Shown here one piece after another: positions 10,030 to 20,107 of a stretch of 64,000 nucleotides of DNA. Under the pieces are notes generated by a model. It was not told the DNA's origin. It did no database searches and saw only the letters and a program-made list of their open reading frames with translations. The stretch covers positions 28,473,966-28,537,965 of the forward strand of contig NC_051445.1 of the NCBI RefSeq assembly GCF_001649575.2. The letters are read 5' to 3'. Every line of letters starts with the position of its first letter. Within the stretch, counting starts at the first letter, position 1. Origin of the DNA: Kryptolebias marmoratus. Taxonomy: Eukaryota > Chordata > Actinopteri > Cyprinodontiformes > Rivulidae. Position numbers and translations under genes: made by a program.

Positions 10030-10920
10030 ATTAAAGGCCTAGCATTCCTTGAAGGAATGCACATCACATGGTGCCTTTCAGGCAGCAGCGTTAGACTAAG
10101 ATCATCCTATGAAGAGAAGATAAAGATTTAGCCATTTAGGTCAAAACTTATAAACAATGTTATGTCCAAACTCGTGTGATACCTCACATGATTTATTAAT
10201 GCTTGGACAATGTGTTGTAAGTGACTGTCAACTACTGCCACTTTAAATTTTAGCTATGTAACTGTAAAACTGGTTAAGAGGGATTAGCAGTCGTGGCCAT
10301 ATTGAATTGGGTTGACTTCAGAAGTTAACCAATTGAAAATGTCAACCAAATGGTTATTTTCTGAGAGTTTAACTTAGTAATGTCAAGATTTTAAGGAAAC
10401 GTTTTGAGCAATGTTTTGTGTTCAAAGTATGTGTATGTACTACAAAACTGACTTTAACGAAAATTTTAAAAAAGTAATTATTTGTATGCCAACCAAATAA
10501 TTACTTTTTTGAAATTTTCATTAAAGTCTGTTTTGTAGTTTATGAGATAATTTGCTAAGAGACAAACAAAGCTAACTCCAATAAATAATGCTAACAAAGT
10601 TTTTGTGTTATCAATTCACTCTCAGAGTATAGGCTAGGAATGACTCAGCTACTACCACACTAAATTTCATTAAGTATCTGTGAAATTAGTCATTTTTGTG
10701 TTTCCTAAGGTTGCTTGACTGTGGCTGTTATCCTGAATTGGCTTGTTTTCAAAAGTTAATCAGTTATATATGTACATCTACTGATTACTTCCTGAAAGTC
10801 TCACTAGAATCTGTTCAGTGTTTTGTGAGTTATTTAGCTAATGGTACACACAAATCCACAGGTAGACATAGGCAAAAACATTATCGCTCCACCACTGACT
10901 TCAGTGGTAGGCAATAATAA
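10030..10920 (+). repeat. Family A repeat, longest copy with both termini
   Basis: The left end carries an almost perfect palindrome, gcattccttgaaggaatgc (10042-10060). The right end carries a hairpin, 'ccaccactga / tcagtggt', within 10881-10918. Between them lie about two related units, each with 'ctcagctactacc' or similar, 'aattttagct', 'tgtgtttcctaaggt', 'gccatattgaattgg', 'gattacttcctgaaagt' and 'ttcagtg...gtgagtta'. The first unit is disturbed by a local inversion at 10439-10539. No open frame of note and no RT or transposase motif is present. Confidence 0.7.
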
Positions 10921-10971
10921 ACCTGACTACTTCTGTCTCCTACTATCATCATGAGTATGTCTCTCTCTTTC

Positions 10972-11025
<54 letters not shown>

Positions 11026-11133
11026 TATATATTATATAAACATTATCGCTCCACCACTGACTTCAGTGGTAGGCAATAATAAACCTGACTACTTCTGTCT
11101 CCTACTATCATCATGAGTATGTCTCTCTCTTTC

Positions 11134-11185
<52 letters not shown>

Positions 11186-11201
11186 TATATATTATATATA
11201 A
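10879..11201 (+). repeat. 162-bp direct tandem duplication with (AT)n
   Basis: The block 10879-11040 (the family A right-terminal hairpin, about 65 bp of flanking DNA, an AT microsatellite and 'aatattatatatattatat') is repeated almost base for base at 11041-11201. Because the two copies are nearly identical, the duplication is recent or reflects an assembly problem around the AT arrays at 10975-11019 and 11140-11179. Confidence 0.85.
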
Positions 11202-12074
11202 ACACAGCAGCAGTGGCAAACTAAGCTCTGAGGGCCAGGTACAGCTTTTCAAGAGGACGTTGGTTTACGAAAGAGGATCTTCAAGCTAAGTGTACATGTG
11301 AGAGCTTCCCCAAAAAATGAGAAAGAGATTAGCTAAACAGTTGGCATAACTCTAAAGAGCTTTCTCATATTGACTCTCTTCTGTTGTTTTGGCTTCTTCT
11401 ATTTTTCAACATCATATCTTTCCTCGGCATCATTATACAAAACACAGCTGTTCAGACATTACTTTCTCCCCCTGACAATTGCATTGTGAAATTTATTTAT
11501 TTAACTTTTCTTTATTAATAAACATCTAGCCTGTATTCATACTTTGGCTGAAAGTCTATTAAATTTAGCTTTTTCTTCCAAAAAAAAAGATTTAAAATTT
11601 GCATCTGAATGAACTACAAATTTGTGAATCAATAGAAACAGTTACAACACCAATGTGGAGATGTTCACCCAAATGTACGGCACCTTGTTTGGAGAAAATC
11701 AACCAGTATATCATGATCAAAAACTGTATATAGAGTATCTAAACCTAAAAAAACAAAAAACAAAAGTTGAAGCCGAAACAAGACCAGTCTTCCCTGTAGG
11801 CTGATCCATTACAACTCTCTCCCCCTTTGTGGTTAAAAAAAACAGGGCATGTACCTTGTTTAAGAATAAAAATACATCACAGAAAATTTATTTCAGGAGT
11901 TGACTCTTGTTGATTTTTTTAATTCTTACCTAACTGCCATATATTCAAATAATATAGGCTATATATATTTAAATATGTTGAGTTGTAATTAGTTATTTCA
12001 TGCTTAAAAGAAAGTTCACGTGACACCATAACTGCATGTGGAAGAGTAGGATTGATTAAATCTCCACATACCTA
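11202..12074. other. AT-rich non-coding DNA, no gene recognised
   Basis: No coding frame or terminal repeats are recognised. A short stretch at 11765-11800 ('gaagccgaaacaagaccagtc') resembles one at 28690-28715, so a minor dispersed repeat may be present. Confidence 0.45.
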
Positions 12075-12688
12075 GGCCCGGTCCCAATACTTGCACTTGC
12101 ACCCTCGTTCCACTCTTGTTTCCTTCAAATGCGCCTTCATGTTGAAGGGTTTGAGTGAGTAGTGTCCCAATTCTCCGGAGTGGTCTTTTACATCCGCCCT
12201 TCAGCTAAGCCAGGCGGACTTCGGAAAAGTATTTACCCGCAATTCATTGCTGCATGTGACGTTTTGATTTTTTTTTTTGTCACGAAAAAAGCTGTTTTCA
12301 AATGTAAAGTATTGAAATAATTATTGTTTCACAATGCTGTACAGGTGTGAATACTATAAAACTTTGCTCAGTATTCAATAAGTCATAACAAAACACATTT
12401 TAACAGCCAAATATCTCCTGAAATGACTTTGGAAAGCTAAAATACCTATACTGTACTTTTAAAATTGTACTGGCACCTTCTTAAAATGCTAAAACAGTGA
12501 CTGGCCCTGCCCTGTTGAATGTCACAGTTTCAACGCAGAGGCGCAAGACGATGACGTAACCCGTACTGTCCCAATTCTTCAATGTCTGCATGCTTGTAAC
12601 CTGCGCACACAAACTCTTCTGTGCACTTCGACTGAGGGCACACTTCATAGAGGGGCGTAGGGTGTAGTGCGAGTATTGGGACCGGGCC
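12075..12688. mobile_element. TIR MITE of about 0.6 kb, superfamily uncertain
   Basis: Left terminus 'ggcccggtcccaatacttgc' and right terminus, reversed, 'ggcccggtcccaatactcgc' form inverted repeats of roughly 35-40 bp. The flanks are cta (12072-12074) and cta (12689-12691), so a 3-bp duplication is possible, as in PIF/Harbinger elements, although their usual target is TWA. The interior has no transposase similarity. The open frame on the minus strand within it shows no protein family. Confidence 0.75.
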
Positions 12689-12806
12689 CTAGTGTGTAGA
12701 CTCTGGTCTATGATTAGCACAAACACCTGAAAACCAAGTTTTTAGTATTCACTCCTTTCAGAGGAATCTCACCTGACCACTTAGTTTCTCTCACTGGATC
12801 TTTTGA

Positions 12807-13380
12807 TGTTGCAGAAAAGACGAACACACAAAACGAGTTCAGACCAGAGGTTTAAAAAACCAATCATACATTTATTTAAACATTCAGCTGAATGGAGACA
12901 ACAACTCACCAACAAGAAGAAACAGCAACCCATTCCCAGTTGTGTCTGAAGTAATAACCCCTGCCACTTTTTTTATACTATAAACTGCACCCAAGACCAG
13001 GTTTTCTTGCACACAATCAGCTGCAGCAGCTTATCATATCATGATGCCCTGGAACCTTCAGCCTCCCTCACCCCACTTACACAACTGTTCTTTGTGATTG
13101 TTTTATCATAAGTTAAGCGTAACCTCATTTCAGCAATCAAATCATTTTAGCAATATCGAAGTTTGTTTACATTTTATCATTGGCTAAGCGTGACCTCATT
13201 TTAACAATCAAATCATTTTAGCAATATCAAAGTTTGTTTATATTTTACAGTTTGAACTGCATTACCAATTAGCATTTATACAAGCTTTGAATGTTTGCAC
13301 CTTTGTGAGCTCTCTTTGAATAAAACATGTTATAGAGCTGTAATGGGTTTAACAGAAATGAGCACAAATCATATTTTACA
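12807..13380 (-). mobile_element. 3' LTR of an endogenous retrovirus
   Basis: On the minus strand it starts TGTAAAATATG next to a polypurine tract. It contains two tandem 71-bp units (13176-13246 and 13105-13175), as in retroviral enhancer repeats, then a TATA-like box near 12965-12980 and an AATAAA near 12870. The likely end is AACA at about 12807. Viral integrase and envelope remains lie upstream in the same orientation, so I read it as the 3' LTR. The exact end is uncertain because no second LTR is present to compare. Confidence 0.7.
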
Positions 13381-13395
13381 ATTCCCCTTTTGACC
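13381..13395 (-). other. Retroviral polypurine tract
   Basis: On the minus strand the sequence immediately before the LTR reads ggtcaaaaggggaat, a purine run ending directly at the TG of the LTR. Polypurine tracts prime plus-strand DNA synthesis in retroviruses and mark the 5' edge of the 3' LTR. Confidence 0.7.
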
Positions 13396-13439
13396 CCATT
13401 TACGATGGGGTCACTAAAGCAAATGATGTCTGCCTTGCT

Positions 13440-14680
13440 TCCCCCTCGGGTGGCTCCTTCAGTGCCAACATCTGATACGGTGGTGGGTTGCCCTCAATTG
13501 GTTCCGGTCCTACCTAACTAATAGGAGTTTCTGTGTAAAAATTGACCATTTTGTGTCTTCCACAGCTCCTCTTCCATATGGGGTCCCCCAGGGCTCAATC
13601 CTTGGCCCTCTTTTATTTGCTACCTTCTCCCCCTCGGCTCTGTTTTTAGGAAACATGGCATTTCATTCCACTTCTATGCTGATGATTGCCAGATCTATTT
13701 TCCCTTGTCACAAAACAATATGGTCCAGGAACTTACACACTGTCTTAATGATAATAAAGCATGGTTTTCTCTTAATTTCCTTAGTCTAAATGAGAACAAG
13801 ACAGAAGTTGTCTTGTTTGGACCGAGTTGCTGTTCCTCTCCCAGTGTAGATCTTGGCTCACTGTCATTTAATCTCAAGGACTGTGTCACCAATCTGGGGT
13901 TGAAAGTTGACTCTGATTTTAAACTTGAAAAACAGATCAGCAGTGTTGTTCAGAAAAGTTTTTATCAGCTTAGTCAAATATCAAAGGTCAAACCAATCCT
14001 AGCAAAATCTGACCTTGAGAAATTAATCCACCCTTTTATTACAGCTCGTCTTGATTATTGTAATGCACTGTATGTAGGCATTAGCCAGACCTCTCTAGTC
14101 CGTCTGCAGCTTGTTCAGAACTCTGCTGCTCGCTTGTTAACTTGGGCCTGTAGGCATGAGCATATCACTCCCATCTTGGTGTCCCTTCATTGGCTCCCTG
14201 TGCACTACAGAATTCATTTTAAGCTCTTGTTATTTGTCTTTAAATGCTTGGACAACCTTGCCCCACCATATCTATCTGAGTTGCTTCAGCCTTACTGCCT
14301 GCCCTGATCCCTAAGATCAGCTGATCAGTTACTGCTGACAGTCCCAAACTAGGCTGAAACTCAGAGGCGACAGAGCATTTGCTGTTGTTGCTCCCAAGCT
14401 CTGGAACCATTTACCCTTGAGTGTCAGACAGGCCTCCTGTCTTCCTGTTTTTAAATCTCTTTTAAGAAAACTATTTTATTCTTTGACTTTTAACACACCA
14501 GGATTTTTGTCTTGTATGGCACCTTAAAACACACCTGCCGTGAACCTGTATGTGTGTGTCTTTGTATGTTTTTTGTTTTGTTTTTCTCTTACTGTTTTAA
14601 TCTATTGTACAGCACTTGGGTTACCCCTGTGGTTTTTAAAAATGTGCTATAGAAATAAAAGTGATTGATTGATTGATTGT
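13440..14680 (+). mobile_element. L2-type LINE, 5'-truncated
   Basis: The element ends in 'gattgattgattgattg' (near 14660-14680) after a 'gtgctatagaaataaaagt' tail, the characteristic L2 3' end. Its 5' end is cut inside the reverse transcriptase. It lies inside the minus-strand retrovirus, between the env TM piece (14680-14855) and the LTR, so it inserted after the virus. Confidence 0.85.
13480..14520 (+). pseudogene. L2 LINE reverse transcriptase and C-terminal domain remnant
   Basis: The RT part shows LPYGVPQGSILGPLLF (motif with the 'GVPQGSxLGPLLF' signature of the jockey superclade) followed in another frame by the region of the YADD motif. A 200-codon frame at 13705-14307 gives KAWFSLNFLSLNENKTEVVL, then LGLKVDSDFKLEKQI, ARLDYCNALYVG, LQLVQNSAARLLT and SLHWLPVHYRI. 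These are the thumb and C-terminal blocks typical of L2. Further frames continue to LEPFTLECQ. Frameshifts before and after the long frame make it non-functional. Confidence 0.85.
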
Positions 14681-14855
14681 TTAAGAACCCCACTCCCCTT
14701 CTCAATAGTGGCCATGATACTAGGATATTCGTGCATGGCTTTGCTGAGAGCTCTGCGTTCCTCAAGGGCACGAGTGGCGCAGTGTTATTAGGAATAAAAG
14801 TGCAACATATTTTGCCGTATATAGCACATACTCCCCCCTTTTCTGCTAAAAGCAT
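14681..14855 (-). pseudogene. Endogenous retrovirus env transmembrane-subunit fragment
   Basis: On the minus strand the frame has LLAEKGGVCAIYGKICC followed by TFIPNNTAP. The CxxxxxxCC spacing (CAIYGKICC) and the following F-PNNT are hallmarks of the TM subunit of gamma- and epsilon-like retroviral envelopes, where the last cysteine links to SU and the segment overlaps the so-called immunosuppressive region. The piece is about 50 residues. It is cut downstream by the L2 insertion, and the fusion peptide and membrane anchor are not recognisable. It cannot encode a working envelope. Confidence 0.75.
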
Positions 14856-15419
14856 GTCAGCAAAACCAAGCTCTTACTGTCATCCTGAGCTTAAAAATTA
14901 GTTAACCCCATGTTTATCTCATTGCGGCCAGATGTCCAAAAGAGAAACAAATGCATATTTTTTATCACTAAATTAAGGCCCAACAGACCACTACCATGTA
15001 ACTAATATCCGTCACTGTATGCATTTTGTGATGCCTACAGTGCTTTTCTCAGCCTTGGTGTGACATCACGGTTTTTACACCTTAACTCTTACTCGGCTGA
15101 TAGGGTGGAGCTCTGCTAATGAGGGAGCTCCTGTCACTACCACAATGTATCCTGTACTTATTATTTGAAACCACAAGCTATTATAGTATTACTCAGGTGA
15201 TCACCTGACAGTAATATACACAAGCACAACTATTGAAATGATTTAAAATCTATGCATTAGCATACAAGTAACACAGATTTTTTTTTACAATCTGGATCTC
15301 TTTTAACAATTTCTTAGATAAACCTGCAAAGAGCTCTTTATGAGATGGAAAAAACACTTCATTAAAACATGTATTTTGATCACTTAAAATCTTTTAAAAA
15401 AAAAAGTGACAGATATTAG
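14856..15419 (-). other. Probable degraded env SU region of the retrovirus
   Basis: This lies between the integrase and TM remnants of the same minus-strand provirus, where SU would be expected. I see no clear SU motif or long frame. The position is the only support. Confidence 0.35.
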
Positions 15420-16210
15420 TTGAGATCTTCTTCTTCTTCGATTGTCTTCGAGCTCAGGCAGACTATCCTGGATGGAACATTGCTAGGCCACAGAGGATTA
15501 TTATGCCCCTTTTGGACAGACCCAGTTATTTGCCTCTGGACTCAGACGCTGTCTTTGATTGAGATAGATCAGTTTGGATTTCCTCCAATGAGCAATTTGC
15601 TTCCTCTACAGGTGTGCTCTGGCTCCAGTGATACTGGGTGGAGCCTTCCCATTCAGCCTCACAGTGTGTTGTTCTCTTGGCCACCTGGAATGAACCAGTC
15701 CACCTGGGCACCGTCCACTTTCTTTTTATGACTTTCATCAACACACCAAGAGCAGTGTGGGGACTGCTCTGGTCTCCAGTCGTTCCACCCTGGTTCTCTT
15801 TCACCAGATCAGCAAAACCTGACAGGTTAACAAAAATGTGCTTTATACTCACTCGTTGTGTCTTCTCTTGCTGCTCAAGGCAGACCTGCTGATGGTCCAG
15901 GGACCATATGAGCCAGTCAGCAGCTCATATGGAGTGCCACCTGTTCCTGAATTAACAGAGCTCTCAATAGACATCAAAACGATAGGTAATGCATCCAACC
16001 AATTCAAATTTATCTGTACCCAGATTTGTCTGGTCTTGTGACACCGAAAGAGATCAGCTCATTAACCTTGTGGTTCAGTAAATGGCTAACTTAAGTCCTC
16101 CCTATGTTTTATGGGCTTATGCACAATCGCTGCACAATCCCTGACTTGAATCAGAGACTGACAGCTGTAGGTGGTGGTTTAAGGGGAGAATATAAATCTG
16201 TCAAATGGAG
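15420..16210 (-). pseudogene. Endogenous retrovirus integrase C-terminal remnant
   Basis: Integrase inserts viral DNA into the host genome. On the minus strand, blocks of a gamma/epsilon-like integrase are visible: NWLDALPIVLMS and SVN..TGGTPYELLTGS (end of the catalytic core and its tail) near 15930-16005. A frame of about 108 codons (15526-15852) then gives VIKRKWTVPRWTGSFQVAKR and YHWSQSTPVEE, the C-terminal DNA-binding SH3-like domain before env. The HHCC domain and most of the catalytic core are absent. Frames change between blocks and several stops occur. Confidence 0.75.
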
Positions 16211-16223
16211 AGACCTTTGAAAC

Positions 16224-17522
16224 ATGAGCCAGGGCTGTTTCATATATCCACAACCAATTCAATTCAGTGCACGGTGCACAAATCTCATGGATTTAATAGA
16301 ACAAATAACAAAAGCTGTTGATCAAAGACAGTACTGTTTTAGTGTTTATGTTGATCTAAAGAAAGCATTCTACACCATTGATTACAGTATTCTTCTTGAA
16401 AAATTGAACAAATATGGCACAAGAGGTCCAGTACTACAGTGGGTGTCAAGTTACTTGACAAATAGGAAACAGTTCGTACAAATGAATGATGTAAGATCTG
16501 AACTCGGTAATATCACATGTGGGGTTCCACAGGGTTCTATACTTGGACCAAAGTTATTTCTTTTATATGTGAATGACTTAGTGAATGTGTCAGGGTTGTT
16601 AAAATGTGTTTTATTTGCAGATGACACTACATTTTTGCTTGGGTGAAGATATAGAACAGATGTTGGAGATGATGCAGACTGAATTTCTAAACGTACAAAC
16701 CATTTTAAAACTTAATAAATTATCATTAAATTTGGACAAAACAAATTATATGATATTCAGTAATATTAAGAAAACTGTCAATATTTAATTTAGAGTTGAG
16801 GGTATTAAGATTTGTAGAGTCAGTGAGGTGAAGTTTTTGGGTGTCATCATTGATGAAAACCTGACATGGAGACCTCATAAATTACTTAAGAACAAAAATA
16901 GCTAAATCTATTGCAGTACTGCATAAAGTAAAGGAGTTACTATTTATATTATGTAATGCAATAATTGTTCCACACGTGATTTATTGTATTGAAGTCCTTC
17001 GAACCAAAGGGGGAATGCATGTAAAACAATTCCAAATCCTATTTTTGTTTTACAGAAATGAGCCATAAGAGTTATCACAAGAAAACATTACTATCACCCA
17101 TCAAATACAGTATTTCAAGAATTGAGATTATTAAAATTTTATGAGTTGGTTGATTATTATATTTTGTAGGTTATGTATAAGGCACATATAAATGTGTTAC
17201 TTCTGAACATCCAATCAAATTTTGTTAAGAGGAAATGTTGTTATAATCTTAAGGGACTAGGGATGTTTGTAAAATGTTTGTAAAGGACATGTTTGTAAAA
17301 CATGTTCTTCAAGTTTGGACAAACTTGAAGGACAGATGTACTTCAGTCAAAGGAATAAGATTATGGAATAATTTGGATAGTGGTTATAAAAATCCTGTTT
17401 CAATTACTTTGTTCAAAAGAATGATAAAAGTTAATGTGTTAAAGAAATGTGAAATTGTATAATTTGTATTTGTTTTGTTTTATTTGATTATTACTGTTTG
17501 AATTTTTTTTTTTTTTTTAAAT
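16224..17522 (+). pseudogene. CR1/Rex1-type LINE reverse transcriptase, 5'-truncated
   Basis: The first frame (16224-16646, about 140 codons) shows SVYVDLKKAFYTIDYSILLE (RT motif with the first catalytic D), VLQWVSSYLTNRKQFVQ, CGVPQGSILGPKLFLLYVND and VLFADDTTFLLG, in which FADD is the catalytic pair. A stop follows, and the next frame gives KLNKLSLNLDKTNYMIF. Later frames show KFLGVIIDENLTW and, at 17274-17462, TSVKGIRLWNNLD, the C-terminal 'G-x-x-LWN-L' block of the jockey superclade. The endonuclease domain and ORF1 are missing. At least two frameshifts and stops make it inactive. Clade assignment within CR1/Rex1/L2 is approximate. Confidence 0.8.
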
Positions 17523-17900
17523 TGACAAGGGACGGTGTGGGAAGACTCAGGCACAGCAGACAAAGACAAAGTTCTAACCTTTTATTAGAAACGATGGACC
17601 GAAACGGAAAACTAGTTTCGGGAGCTAAGCTAACTTCGCAGAGCGGGACGTGGCTTGGAACGGGAAAGTCAGCCGGGGACTGCTGGAAAAGGGGAGTGAA
17701 ACTACTAGGGCAAAGGCTTAGGCGAGAGATAGAATCCAGGGACAGATAGGGGGTCGAAGCCGGAAGGTCAGAAGAGAGCAAACAGATCCAGAAGGATACA
17801 AACCAGAGGACGTTGTCCAGTGAGAGTAAGCGAGGTCGGCAGCCGGGTATCAGAGTCCGAGTTAGAGTCAGGCAGGGGACAGGCAGAAGGCGAGAGTCGA
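17523..17900 (-). mobile_element. GC-richer LTR-like fragment inside the LINE 3' region
   Basis: A block of higher GC content with phrases typical of antisense fish Gypsy LTRs ('aggcacagcagacaaagac', 'tctaaccttttatta', 'gtcaggcaggggacaggcag'). The AT- and T-rich LINE 3' sequence resumes at about 17900 and ends with 'aaatgaaatgaaataataaa' near 18020, so this block looks inserted. I do not see clear target duplications or LTR ends. Confidence 0.4.
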
Positions 17901-18020
17901 GTTTTAGTTTTTTAAGATTTTTTTTCTTGTTCTGCTTCCTTTCATTTTATTTGATTTGTATTTGTATTTGTATTTTTTTTGTTTGTTTGTTTGTTTTTTA
18001 AAATGAAATGAAATAATAAA

Positions 18021-18899
18021 GCTGCTCAAACTAAACACATGAGACGCCGTTCAGTCAGGGCTAACTTACTGCCCGCTGTTTCTTAAAGAATTACTTTGAA
18101 TCTATGTTTCTTCAAATTTTTGGTCTGAAATCAAAGTATATTTTGTGGTTTGTTGTTACACAAAATATTAAAGCTGGTAATTGCAACTAAGCAAGTTTTA
18201 ATATGTAAATTTAGATCTATAGTTTGTTTGCTGTTCATCAAACTCGGAGATGAGCTGTAAAACATGTAGACACATAACTGGCAATAAGTTTTAGTGGTGT
18301 TGAAGAAAGTGGACAGGAAGTAAGTTATAATGAAGAAAAAAAATGAAAAGACAATCCCAGTGTTTAGTTTTGGTCATTTATATTAGGCATAATTTTTAGT
18401 CTGAATTAGTCTAACACTTAGATTCTTACAGATAGATCCTCCAATTAAAGTTAATAGATTTTAAAGCTGTGGTGCCTGTGGCAGGTGGCAGGTGTTTCTG
18501 TTCAATCCATGAGCTTCATTTAGTGCTCTTTTTTCATTCCATTAAGAGGAACTTCTAAGAAATTGCCCCCCCCCGATTCCTTTGGTCCTTTCCTGGTGGA
18601 ACATATCATAAACCCCACCGCTGTCTGCCTTACACTTCCAGCTAACATGCGTATTCATTCCACCAGCTGCTCCTGGTGGAAGGCGGACGTGTTTCTTTTC
18701 TCTCTGTCTCTCTGTCTCCTGAACTGCCCCAAGATGCTCTGCTCCCTCTACCTAAGGACATCTGTGGATCTGCTCTGGGCTGGCTGATAAACATTCCATC
18801 ATATTATCAAAGACAATGGCCTCTGTGACGTGATTCATGGACTTATCTACAATCACACACACGCACACGCACAGATACACACACACACTTTCCACTGTT
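18021..18899. other. Non-coding DNA, no gene recognised
   Basis: No protein family resemblance found. A short CA-rich tract lies near 18855-18890 and a run of cytosines near 18568. The frame at 18563-18787 shows no known motif. Confidence 0.45.
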
Positions 18900-19515
18900 T
18901 CTGAGTCATCTCTGTTATCCCGTTCTGTCCTTCACTATCTTAGTATTTTAGTAATTCTAATTTTGGCTGTTGGCATGCCTTGGTACTGTTAGTTAGATTC
19001 TTGGTACCTTTAGTTTAGCAGTTTATGTTAGCTTATTTATCTTAGTAATTATTATGATGGCTGTTAGCGGGCCTCTGGTACTTTTAGTCATGTTGTACCC
19101 TTAGCTTAGCATTGTCATTTTTTAGTTTTTGTTAGCTTATTTAGCCTTCCTGTACATTTAGTTTAGTTTAGTTTATCTTAGCTCCTATTTTGACTGTCTT
19201 AGCCTAATTTTTGTTTAGTTCAGCTTTAACTTCATCATGATTTTATTTAGATTATTTTAGCTACTATTTTGACTGTTTTAGCTCATGTTTAGATATGTTT
19301 AGTTTCATGATTTTATTTAGATTATTCTATATTTCATTTAGATTATACATGATTGATCTATATTTGATTATGATGTTTCTATGATGTTTGCTGTACCTCT
19401 GTATTTGATTGTACCTGCTGTATTTGATTATGTACCCGATTGTTGTTTCTGTGTTGTAAAGCACTTTGAATCGCCTTGTTGCTGAAAAGTGCTATATGAA
19501 TAAATTCCACTTCAC
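18900..19515 (+). repeat. LINE 3' region ending in an L2-like tail
   Basis: A T-rich stretch with recurring 'ttagctta/tttagtttag' words runs into 'tgtaaagcactttgaatcgc', 'gaaaagtgctatatgaataa' and a (cactt)n tail at 19452-19515. The last part is the conserved L2-like 3' end used for recognition by the element's reverse transcriptase. The upstream limit is uncertain. Confidence 0.5.
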
Positions 19516-19544
19516 TTCACCTTCCATGTGTAGCAATTGAAACC

Positions 19545-19936
19545 AGAAGTACTGAGTCCTCTTAGCCCGCCTACCGTCCTGCCCCCTCCCGCCCGTCTGA
19601 TCGACAACCATCCGGCTTTTACAGTAAGCCGCAGTCAGTTTCACTCCAATCAACACCTGCACTCATGTGACCGGAGTGGCCCTTTGATTGAGTCAGACAA
19701 ACAAAGACCCTAATGAACCTCTATTGTTAGGAGAGTGAGAACAATTTGCAAGCAATCCAGCTTACATCACATCTCAGCTTTAAAAGCTCAACTCTGCACT
19801 CTCTATTTCTGAATTGAGAAAGCTCCTCGGATGAGAAGCGAAATGTCTTCAACTACAGAATAGAAGTCCAGTTGTTTTCGTTTTTTAATCTTTTTTGAAT
19901 TTACCATGGCCTGGATGACTGAGCATCTACACCAGC
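19545..19936 (-). mobile_element. Penelope-like element (PLE) terminal fragment
   Basis: On the minus strand it begins 'gctggtgtagatgctcagtc', continues 'ccaggccatggtaaattc', 'ggacttctattctgtagttg' and 'cttctcatccgaggagcttt', and runs on past 'caagcaatcc'-type sequence. The same block occurs at 25524-25953 (twice, inverted) and at 37782-37938, where it is joined to PLE coding sequence. It ends exactly where the Gypsy chromodomain at 19937 begins. Confidence 0.65.
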
Positions 19937-20107
19937 ACGTAGGGGCAGAGGTTTTCAGTATCTTGTAGACTGGGAAGGCTATGGACCAAAGGAACAATCA
20001 TGGGTTCCCAGGTCCTTTATCCTAGCTGCAACATTAATTTCCGATTACAGAGCTCATCCAGAGAGGCATCCCAGATCGCCAGGAGGCGATCATTGAGGAG
20101 GAGGTGC
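19937..20107 (+). pseudogene. Gypsy pol C-terminal chromodomain remnant
   Basis: Chromodomains at the end of some Gypsy integrases direct insertion towards particular chromatin. The frame reads [18 protein letters not shown] and then [11 protein letters not shown] before proline- and arginine-rich sequence and a stop; WEGYG and the following SWVP are the family hallmark. It is followed directly by an LTR of family L-2, so this is the 3' end of a chromovirus of the same lineage as the copy at 4912. Everything upstream has been replaced by the PLE fragment. Confidence 0.85.

Noticed and set aside
12481..12726. 81-codon minus-strand frame
   Set aside because: It lies in the end of the 12-kb MITE, which has no transposase similarity.
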